Source of the DNA: Desulfitobacterium sp.
Lineage (GTDB): Bacteria > Bacillota > Desulfitobacteriia > Desulfitobacteriales > Desulfitobacteriaceae
NCBI GenBank assembly: GCA_012799495.1
Contig: JAAZLD010000274.1
Span: 1 to 5,347 of the forward strand
Direction of reading: 5' to 3'
DNA: 5,347 bases
Shown: one piece after another, positions 1 through 4,108 of the stretch
How positions within the stretch are numbered: the stretch's first letter is position 1
How the letters are laid out: the number at the start of each line of letters is the position of its first letter
The notes under the pieces: model-generated
Database searches by the model: none
Told to the model about the DNA's origin: nothing
What the model saw: only the letters and a program-made list of their open reading frames with translations
Position numbers and translations under genes: made by a program

Positions 1-78
1 TTGTCTTAGCTGCTGATAATAATCCTTTTGAAACTCATCCTTGAGTAGTTCGTCCCAGTCATTGCCTAAGTTAACCAA
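1..78 (-). CDS. ung: Uracil-DNA glycosylase, N-terminal fragment (runs off the window)
   Basis: The minus strand reads M-V-N-L-G-N-D-W-D-E-L-L-K-D-E-F-Q-K-D-Y and continues Y-Q-Q-L-R-Q to the window edge. This is the typical opening of family-1 uracil-DNA glycosylases (G-N-D-W, then L-x-x-E-F-x-K-x-Y-Y-x-x-L), which remove uracil from DNA to start base excision repair. Only 26 codons are present out of about 220-230 usual for the family; the catalytic G-Q-D-P-Y-H motif would lie outside the window. The start is most likely TTG (76-78), because no ATG or GTG lies in frame and the homology begins there. An AGAGG sequence at 90-94, 11 nt upstream, can serve as ribosome binding site. It is divergent from the toxin-antitoxin operon. 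The identification rests on the N-terminal motif alone, but that motif is distinctive. Confidence 0.82.
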   Translation of the reverse strand, partial: MVNLGNDWDELLKDEFQKDYYQQLRQ

Positions 79-113
79 AGTTATCCCGTCCTCTTTTTAT
101 GTGCTCACGTTTT

Positions 114-122
114 AATATAGCA
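114..122 (-). promoter_or_regulatory. Possible extended -10 promoter for ung
   Basis: On the minus strand this reads TGCTATATT, an extended -10 element (TGn plus a TATATT hexamer). It lies about 35 nt upstream of the TTG start of ung. No good -35 hexamer is seen at 16-18 nt spacing, so the call rests on the extended -10 alone. Confidence 0.35.
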
Positions 123-249
123 TAAATCCATTTATTTTTGTGCTGGGATCATCGCCCTTAAAGAAGTTGATTCGGTTAGCCGGGCAAAGAGGATACAGGA
201 AACATTGGGCTCATCGGGGCCATTTTCTTTTTATAAGGTCGAAAAATGA
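121..249 (+). other. Coding-like remnant without a start codon (doubtful)
   Basis: In the frame ending at TGA 247-249 the plus strand is open for 42 codons and reads like protein, with a central L-K-E-V-D-S-V-S-R-A-K-R-I-Q-E-T-L-G followed by P-F-S-F-Y-K-V-E-K. There is no ATG, GTG or TTG start and no ribosome binding site. The stretch could be the decayed 3' end of a lost gene between ung and the toxin-antitoxin operon. I do not recognise the family, and a chance open frame is quite possible. Confidence 0.18.
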
Positions 250-259
250 CTGTTTTTTT

Positions 260-275
260 GCTACTAATTGATAGC
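260..275. promoter_or_regulatory. Palindrome upstream of the toxin-antitoxin promoter, candidate operator
   Basis: GCTACTAATTGATAGC is an imperfect 16-bp palindrome: GCTA..AATT..TAGC matches in the outer and central positions. It sits in the -35 region, just upstream of the -10 elements of the toxin-antitoxin operon. Its right half, TGATAGC, recurs as TGATAG at 300-305 and inverted as GCTATCA at 312-318. MqsA-type antitoxins repress their own promoter through palindromes, so this is a reasonable binding site for the downstream gene product. The role is inferred from position and symmetry only. Confidence 0.4.
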
Positions 276-276
276 A

Positions 277-290
277 TATAATGGTATAAT
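277..290 (+). promoter_or_regulatory. Promoter -10 elements of the toxin-antitoxin operon
   Basis: Two perfect TATAAT hexamers lie at 277-282 and 285-290. The second is preceded by TGG, giving an extended -10 (TGGTATAAT, 282-290). No good -35 stands at 17 nt; TTGCTA (258-263) and TTGATA (268-273) are the nearest and are badly spaced. Transcription would start at about 289-297, giving a leader of only some 15-20 nt before the GTG start of the toxin. Confidence 0.6.
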
Positions 291-299
291 AGAGAAGGG

Positions 300-318
300 T
301 GATAGAAAAGTGCTATCA
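300..318 (+). promoter_or_regulatory. Inverted repeat enclosing the toxin start codon
   Basis: TGATAG (300-305) and CTATCA (313-318) form a perfect 6-bp inverted repeat with a 7-nt loop containing the GTG start (310-312). The AAGGGTG ribosome binding site (295-301) touches the left arm. In RNA this could slow initiation of the toxin; in DNA it could be a further antitoxin operator, because the arms share TGATAG with the palindrome at 260-275. The stem is short and A/T-rich, so the RNA role is weak. Confidence 0.35.
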
Positions 319-659
319 GAAGAAGAGGTAGTTCACTTTCTTAAAGAAATAAAAAACTCATAAGAGAAGGTAAGTGGGCTTTTATCCCTAGAAAAAAGAA
401 CATGGAGGGGCTTGCTACTCTTGGCCTAACTATACCCTTGGCTAAACGAGAGATTATGACACTTGAAGTTAGACATTATGATCGGGGCCCTCTGCCATAT
501 AAGGATCGCCCAGGTGAGGTATGGGAATTCATTAAGAGCATAGACTCGCAAAAAGCTTATATTAAGCTTAAAATAAACCAACAGGGATGTGTCTGTATTA
601 GTTTCCATCCTTCTAGTGGACCGACAACACTCCCTTTTGCTCAGAACAAGGAGGAATAA
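310..659 (+). CDS. MqsR-like toxin, reading frame interrupted by a -1 frameshift
   Basis: The frame from 402 (85 codons) and the short frame from GTG 310 join into one 116-residue protein if the ribosome shifts -1 at 351-357. The GTG has a good ribosome binding site (AAGGGTG, 295-301), but its own frame ends at TAA 361-363. The joined product fits the MqsR/RelE-like toxin family, whose members cleave mRNA: an N-terminal K-x-L-I-R-E-G-K-W segment, L-G-L in the middle, Y-D-R-G-P, W-E-F, and the C-terminal strands Y-I-K-L-K-I and C-V-C-I-S-F-H. MqsR ends comparably in Y-L-K-I-T-I and L-I-V-S-F-K. The toxin-before-antitoxin order also matches mqsRA. The downstream frame is clean over 100 codons, so any damage is recent, is a sequencing error, or is programmed. 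Starting at ATG 402 would drop about 31 residues, and no clear ribosome binding site precedes it. Confidence 0.75.
351..357 (+). other. A AAA AAC heptamer at the toxin frame break
   Basis: In the frame of the GTG 310 start the codons run ATA-AAA-AAC-TCA-TAA. The heptamer A-AAA-AAC is in the X-XXY-YYZ phase required for tandem -1 slippage, and slipping leads directly into the toxin frame (next codon CTC, 357-359). The zero-frame stop follows one codon later. No stable hairpin is seen just downstream, and the nearest upstream AGAGG (324-328) is farther away than the 10-14 nt used by known bacterial stimulators. The run of six A is also a likely place for an indel or a sequencing error. Confidence 0.45.
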
Positions 660-661
660 TC

Positions 662-1660
662 ATGGAAAAATATTGTGATATTTGCCAATGTGAGCAAGAA
701 ACACAAGTGATCAGCAAGAAAGAATCACTTCCTGTTCGAGGCGAGGAAATAGAGACTGTTTCAGATGTTCGAGTGTGTTTGTTCTGTGGAAATGAGCTCT
801 TCGATGAGGAACTTGATACTAAAAATCTGGAAAGGGTTTATCGAGCCTATCGAAGCAAGCACAATTTGCTTTCACCTCTTGAGATAAGGGAAATAAGGAA
901 GTCCATAGGTTCTGGAAGAACGGTGGCAACGCTTTTAGGGTGGAGCCAAGCTACAATTGTGCGTTATGAGGGAGGAGCTATACCAAGTCCGTCTCACCAT
1001 GAGCAATTGTTACGCTTGAAAAACGACCCATCTTATCTCAAGTACCTTTTTAACCTCAATGGGGACAAACTGAAAGATAGAGAACGGGATAGAATTAGGG
1101 TAATGATTGAAAAAGAGGATGTTCCTGTTGAACTGAGTCCCATCGATTTTCTAAGTAAATTATTTGCCCCGTTTTATGATAAAGGAATTACAAATATAGA
1201 ATTCGATTTTGAAAAATTAGCTGCCATGGTCCAAATCTTTGCCGAAACAAACCAAGGACTAGTAAAGACTAAATTACAAAAACTACTTTATTATGCGGAT
1301 AACCTCCACTATAAGAGGTACGGCTATTCCATTACGGGGCTTGCTTATATTCACAACCATTTTGGCCCTGTTCCTGCTAATCATGATTTGATTTGCTGGG
1401 TTCTTGAAACCGTAGGGGCCATTGAGTTGAAACCTTATAAGGGACCATATGAAGGGGAAATTATTGTTCCAGTGGAAAAAGGTGATCGAGAATTGTTTTC
1501 TGACGAGGAATTAGATGTGATTTTAACTGTGGCCGAATATTTTAAAGATTTTACTGCATCGAGAATATCGGATTTCTCACATAGGGAAAGGGGATATCTG
1601 GAAACTGCCCAAAAAGAGATAATACCTTTTAGCTATGCGAATGATTTGAAGCTAGATTGA
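662..1660 (+). CDS. MqsA-Panacea fusion antitoxin
   Basis: This 332-residue protein is the likely antitoxin and autorepressor of the operon. Residues 1-50 hold a YgiT/MqsA-type zinc finger (C5-x2-C8 and C39-x2-C42). Residues 70-120 form an HTH of the MqsA/XRE kind, with L-S-P-L-E-I-R-E-I-R, then L-L-G-W-S-Q-A-T-I-V-R-Y-E and G-A-I-P-S. Residues of about 183-310 match the Panacea domain (SocA/DUF4065), with T-K-L-Q-K-L-L-Y-Y-A-D (203-213), Y-G-Y-S-I-T-G and H-F-G-P-V-P (233-238). MqsA itself is about 131 residues, so the C-terminal 200 are an addition. Panacea domains are known to neutralise many unrelated toxins. ATG 662 follows the toxin stop by 2 nt and has a perfect AAGGAGG at 648-654 inside the toxin gene, so antitoxin can be made well even if toxin translation stops early. 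The frame is intact, unlike the toxin. Confidence 0.85.
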   Translation: MEKYCDICQCEQETQVISKKESLPVRGEEIETVSDVRVCLFCGNELFDEELDTKNLERVYRAYRSKHNLLSPLEIREIRKSIGSGRTVATLLGWSQATIVRYEGGAIPSPSHHEQLLRLKNDPSYLKYLFNLNGDKLKDRERDRIRVMIEKEDVPVELSPIDFLSKLFAPFYDKGITNIEFDFEKLAAMVQIFAETNQGLVKTKLQKLLYYADNLHYKRYGYSITGLAYIHNHFGPVPANHDLICWVLETVGAIELKPYKGPYEGEIIVPVEKGDRELFSDEELDVILTVAEYFKDFTASRISDFSHRERGYLETAQKEIIPFSYANDLKLD

Positions 1661-1685
1661 TTTGTCGCTAGTCCAAGGAAATGAT

Positions 1686-1699
1686 TCACCTCCTTTCTA
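1686..1699 (+). promoter_or_regulatory. Anti-Shine-Dalgarno-like element in the antitoxin 3' UTR
   Basis: TCACCTCCTTTCTA lies between the antitoxin stop and its terminator, so it is in the operon mRNA. It contains CCTCCTT (1689-1695), the exact complement of the antitoxin ribosome binding site AAGGAGG (648-654), and equals the usual 3' end of bacterial 16S rRNA over 14 nt. It could pair with the 5' part of the same transcript. Read on the minus strand it is a perfect ribosome binding site, but no start codon with an open frame follows it. A regulatory role is inferred only from complementarity and position. Confidence 0.35.
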
Positions 1700-1724
1700 C
1701 AAGATCCAAAAGCTACGTTTATAG

Positions 1725-1774
1725 AAAACTGCCAGTGATGACGCTTATTAAGCATCATGTACTGGCAGTTTTTT
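1725..1774 (+). terminator. Intrinsic terminator of the toxin-antitoxin operon
   Basis: The arms AAAACTGCCAGT (1725-1736) and ACTGGCAGTTTT (1761-1772) pair perfectly and run into a T tract. Inner pairs ATGA/TCAT and GCTT/AAGC extend the stem to a 3-nt loop with a few mismatches. It lies 65 nt after the antitoxin stop. On the other strand the stem is followed by TTTTCTAT, so it may also stop minus-strand transcripts coming from the small gene at 1855-2028. Confidence 0.9.
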
Positions 1775-1854
1775 CAATAAGCTCAGGAAAGGGGCTCCAT
1801 AAGTTCATATTGACCTAAAGGGTGTAGTTGTCCATATATAAGATGCTTTGCCAA

Positions 1855-2028
1855 TCAATATGATCTATATCTATAAGAATTCAGCTTTCTCCTAAACTCC
1901 CGTAGCACTGGATCTGTCTCAGGATTATAAGGTCTCGGCTCCGCATGTTTTCGAATAGCTTCTTTATACTTTTCACTAATGGGCTCTGGCTTTTTTCCTG
2001 TAACAACAGGCTTTAATTTGATCTTCAT
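1855..2028 (-). CDS. Small basic protein of unknown function, 57 aa
   Basis: The minus strand encodes 57 residues beginning M-K-I-K-L-K-P-V-V-T-G-K-K-P-E-P and ending R-R-K-L-N-S-Y-R-Y-R-S-Y before TGA 1855-1857. The ATG at 2026-2028 is preceded by a strong purine ribosome binding site (AAAGGGGGG, 2037-2045) with 8 nt spacing, which is the main support for expression. The protein is rich in Lys, Arg, Pro and Tyr, has no membrane segment or cysteine, and has a proline-rich middle (E-P-R-P-Y-N-P-E-T-D-P) before a basic C-terminal helix-like part. It is convergent with the antitoxin gene, and the 1725-1774 hairpin may serve both. I do not recognise the family. Confidence 0.55.
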   Translation of the reverse strand: MKIKLKPVVTGKKPEPISEKYKEAIRKHAEPRPYNPETDPVLREFRRKLNSYRYRSY

Positions 2029-2192
2029 GTTCCAAGCCCCCCTTTATAACACTGTCAATTCCATTTTATTATTGTTCCATCTTTTATTCTATCACATTTT
2101 AGCTTTTCCCTCAGGTTATTCTTCCAGTTTTAGTGAATAAGGTATTTGAATACGAACCCATACAAAATAGAGCATTGAAATAAGTACAGCCA

Positions 2193-3191
2193 TTACCTGT
2201 GTTTCCTAATAAACTCAGTCCACTCATTATAAATAGCCAGCATTTCCTCATCCAAGTAGGAAAGGGCTTTTTCTATTAGTTCCTGGGGAACTCCATAGTA
2301 AGCTTCAGCTATCGCCCCAGTGATATCCCCAATGGTGTCGCTATCTCCTCCAATCTAAATAGCATTGCGAATTGCATCCTCAAAAGAGGTAGATTCTAAA
2401 AAGGCCACCATAGCCTGGGGTACTGAACCTTGACAAGTCACATCAAATTCATAAGTAGCCCTTATTTCCTCCAGGGTAAAGTCAAGAGAGTAGTAATCTC
2501 TTGCAATCTTATCCCGAATGGCATTTTTCGTACATCCTGAGCGAGCCATAAATATGGCCATGGCCGTTGCTTCTGCACCTTTTAAGCCTTCCTCATGATT
2601 ATGAGTTACCCCAGTTATAGCTTTAGAAAGTTTGCAAACTTCCTCCTCAGAAGGTGCCATAAACCCTACTGGACTTATCCGCATGGCGGCACCATTGCCA
2701 AAACTATTGTATGGTTGGGGGTTATCACTGAAAAGCCACTCTTTAAACCTTCCCCCATAACCGCAATCAGGATATTTACGCCCAATTTCCTGCATATATT
2801 TAACAGCCATTTTTTCTAGGAGATTGTAATACTCTTGCCCAGCATTAGGCTCACCTTGCCCAGCACTAGGCTTATCATCCTCCCCACTCCTATGGACACA
2901 AACACTACCATTAACATGTTTTATCTCGCTGCCTTTTACGTGGTGTGTCTCCCTACCATTAGCCTGTTCTACCCTGCTCTCATTACTAGAGTTATGCTCG
3001 AGGCTATCGGAATTATTTTTTGCGTTCCCGGCCATCTTGTCCGCTTCCAAGATAGCCTTGGCTACTGCCAGGGTCATAATGCTATCATCTGTCACCCGAC
3101 ATTCTTTTGAGAGAAGCTCAAAAGATTTACTTTTGTGATTATTAAACTCAAAACGGGAACCTGCTATATCCCCAATAATGGCGCCAATCAC
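2193..3191 (-). pseudogene. ADP-ribosylglycohydrolase family protein interrupted by an in-frame TAG
   Basis: The 332-codon frame belongs to the ADP-ribosylglycohydrolase (DraG/ARH-like) family, dinuclear metal enzymes that remove ADP-ribose from proteins or small molecules. Visible motifs are G-A-I-I-G-D-I-A-G-S at the N-terminus, T-D-D-S (34-37, metal ligands), K-Y-P-D-C-G-Y-G-G-R-F (139-149), G-N-G-A-A-M-R (165-171) and T-H-N-H (196-199). TAG at 2355-2357 is codon 279, where relatives have a residue such as Ser. Right after it come G-G-D-S-D-T (281-286), the second metal site, and an intact tail with A-E-A-Y-Y-G-V-P, ending at TAA 2193-2195. A product stopping at 278 would lack essential ligands. 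The start is GTG 3189-3191 with AGGAGGAG at 3198-3205. Residues of about 52-120 are a low-complexity insert absent from typical members; without it the length is a normal 265 or so. TAG could be a mutation, a sequencing error, or a suppressed codon. Confidence 0.85.
2832..2963 (-). repeat. Short in-frame repeats inside the hydrolase insert
   Basis: Two sets of repeats encode the insert. Residues 77-100 are three 8-residue units (A-N-G-R-E-T-H-H, V-K-G-S-E-I-K-H, V-N-G-S-V-C-V-H), and residues 108-120 are two 7-residue units (P-S-A-G-Q-G-E, P-N-A-G-Q-E). The second set is a 21-nt period in DNA: 18-nt copies at 2834-2851 and 2855-2872 differ by one base. All units keep the reading frame, as expected for tandem duplication under coding selection. 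Confidence 0.65.
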
Positions 3192-3242
3192 TAGGCTCTC
3201 CTCCTAAGTTAATTTGAAACACATTTATAAAAAATCTAGATC

Positions 3243-3261
3243 TGTAAGTGTTTGACTTACA
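3243..3261. promoter_or_regulatory. Perfect inverted repeat upstream of the hydrolase gene, candidate operator
   Basis: TGTAAGT (3243-3249) and ACTTACA (3255-3261) are perfect 7-bp arms around GTTTG. The site lies about 50 bp upstream of the GTG start of the hydrolase gene. No convincing minus-strand -35/-10 pair was found around it; TTGATA (3265-3270, minus) has only a poor -10 at 17 nt. The TGTAA...TTACA core resembles the operators at 3777-3847. Confidence 0.4.
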
Positions 3262-3329
3262 CTATATCAAATATATATTGAGCACTTTTTCCACAAGCAT
3301 GAAGATCCTAAGTGTAATCACTCTTGGCC

Positions 3330-3527
3330 TCATTTTTCCTCCAGAATAAAGAGCTCTTCTACTGTGGTATTTAATAAGCGGGCTAGTTTTATAGCCAGTT
3401 CTAGAGTAGGGCTATACTTTTCATTCTCAATGGCATTGATTGTTTGCCGAGTAACCCCAAGAATATTGGCCATTTCTTCCTGAGTAATGCCAAGTTTCTT
3501 TCTTAAAACCCTGATATTATTCTTCAT
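3330..3527 (-). CDS. Small Cro/C1-type HTH transcriptional regulator, 65 aa
   Basis: This single-domain XRE-family DNA-binding protein reads M-K-N-N-I-R-V-L-R-K-K-L-G-I-T-Q-E-E-M-A, with the HTH at about residues 16-36 (T-R-Q-T-I-N-A-I-E-N-E-K-Y-S-P-T), followed by the usual L-A-I-K-L-A-R-L-L-N and V-E-E-L-F helices. It is of the short type (about 65-70 residues) often paired with a small membrane protein in Firmicutes. ATG 3525-3527 is preferred because it overlaps the stop of the upstream gene as ATGA, a sign of translational coupling; an in-frame ATG at 3542 has no ribosome binding site. It likely binds the palindromes at 3777-3847 and represses its own operon. No clear terminator follows it. 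Confidence 0.88.
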   Translation of the reverse strand: MKNNIRVLRKKLGITQEEMANILGVTRQTINAIENEKYSPTLELAIKLARLLNTTVEELFILEEK

Positions 3528-3733
3528 CTTCCCATCTTCCATTTTAAGAAAGTCTGGCTGCCCAATAAAATCAGATTTTGAGTGATTAAAAGAATAAAAG
3601 GTAAACTGTTGAACCCTGTTTTTAGATAATCATAAAGCCACCAAATAAAAAGGAAAATGACTGAATAAGCGTAGGCAATTCTAATAGCTTTCAAACTTAT
3701 GCTCAGTTCCATTTCATCCATTTTTCTCAACAT
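3524..3733 (-). CDS. Small two-helix membrane protein, partner of the HTH regulator
   Basis: This 69-residue protein has two predicted membrane segments (about residues 17-36, with W31-W32, and 44-63) linked by a short D-Y-L-K-T-G-F-N-S loop, a charged N-terminus (M-L-R-K-M-D-E-M-E-L) and a K-W-K-M-G-R tail. ATG 3731-3733 is chosen because GAGGAGT (3741-3747) stands 7 nt upstream; the frame can be extended to a TTG at 3775, but that start would overlap the operator region. It is first in a two-gene operon and overlaps the regulator by ATGA. The arrangement resembles known HTH plus small membrane protein pairs, in which the membrane protein may sense a signal or sequester the regulator. The exact function is unknown. 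Confidence 0.72.
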   Translation of the reverse strand: MLRKMDEMELSISLKAIRIAYAYSVIFLFIWWLYDYLKTGFNSLPFILLITQNLILLGSQTFLKWKMGR

Positions 3734-3776
3734 AACGACCACTCCTCTGCTCAACCAAATATAATAATCCTCCAAT

Positions 3777-3802
3777 TAAATGTAAAACTCTTTTTACATT
3801 TA
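3777..3802. promoter_or_regulatory. 26-bp perfect palindrome, proximal operator of the HTH operon
   Basis: The arms TAAATGTAAAA (3777-3787) and TTTTACATTTA (3792-3802) are perfect inverted repeats with a CTCT spacer. The site covers the expected transcription start (about 3797), just downstream of the -10 at 3804-3809, the classic position for a repressor. The HTH protein of the same operon is the natural candidate to bind it. Confidence 0.65.
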
Positions 3803-3803
3803 T

Positions 3804-3832
3804 AGATTACCCTGATTTTAGGCAAATGTCAA
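3804..3832 (-). promoter_or_regulatory. Promoter of the membrane protein-HTH operon
   Basis: On the minus strand a consensus -35 TTGACA (3827-3832) is separated by 17 nt from TAATCT (3804-3809) as -10. Transcription would start near 3797 and give a leader of about 64 nt before ATG 3733. The -35 lies within the distal palindrome. Confidence 0.6.
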
Positions 3833-3847
3833 ATTCTTTTTACATTT
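3824..3847. promoter_or_regulatory. 24-bp near-perfect palindrome, distal operator of the HTH operon
   Basis: The arms AAATGTCAAA (3824-3833) and TTTTACATTT (3838-3847) pair with one mismatch around a 4-nt spacer TTCT. This is the same design as the site at 3777-3802, with centres 46 bp apart. It overlaps the -35 hexamer, and the mismatching C is part of TTGACA, so the promoter appears to constrain it. Confidence 0.6.
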
Positions 3848-3960
3848 TAAAGTCACCATCTTTATCTCCTTTCTAGCTAGAAGGGGTTAAGACTCACCAT
3901 ACTCCTTTTTAAAATTAAAAACCAAAAGCTCATTACCATTACTATTCCGACCAAAAGAAA

Positions 3961-3994
3961 AAACTCCTCACCACTACACAGCGACGAAGAGTTT
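3961..3994 (-). terminator. Intrinsic terminator of the transporter gene
   Basis: On the minus strand AAACTCTTCGTCGCT pairs with AGTGGTGAGGAGTTT over 15 bp, including G-U pairs, around a GTGT loop. It is followed by TTTCTTTT (3960 downward). It lies 114 nt after the stop of the DMT transporter and upstream of the HTH operon promoter, so it insulates that operon from read-through. The other strand has no T tract. Confidence 0.8.
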
Positions 3995-4108
3995 GCAAAT
4001 TCTTAATCTATTTTTGCATGAGATGTGAGAATCCCGTTCCCTAGATATTTTAGCGTTACCCTTCCTACTCTGAACATATCTATGATGCTTCCTTTTCCAC
4101 TCCAGAAC

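Noticed and set aside
426..608. A 60-codon minus-strand frame inside the toxin gene.
   Set aside because: It is antisense to a coding frame with family motifs and lacks initiation signals.
1660..1698. A perfect minus-strand ribosome binding site (AAAGGAGGTGA) as the start of another small gene.
   Set aside because: The only start at suitable spacing is TTG, followed by GAC and TAG; a GTG within the motif has no ribosome binding site of its own and gives only an 18-codon frame that runs antisense into the antitoxin gene's 3' end. The sequence is better explained as an anti-SD element of the plus-strand transcript.
2116..2140. Inverted repeat TTATTC/GAATAA after the hydrolase gene as a terminator.
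   Set aside because: Only six A/T-rich pairs, a 13-nt loop and no T tract on either strand.
2595..3110. Plus-strand open frames of 74 and 91 codons across the hydrolase gene.
   Set aside because: They are antisense shadows of a frame with clear family motifs and have no ribosome binding sites or recognisable protein features.
3252..3279. A plus-strand promoter TTGACT with TATATT at 16 nt.
   Set aside because: No plus-strand gene lies downstream; the match arises from the palindrome and A/T-rich surroundings.
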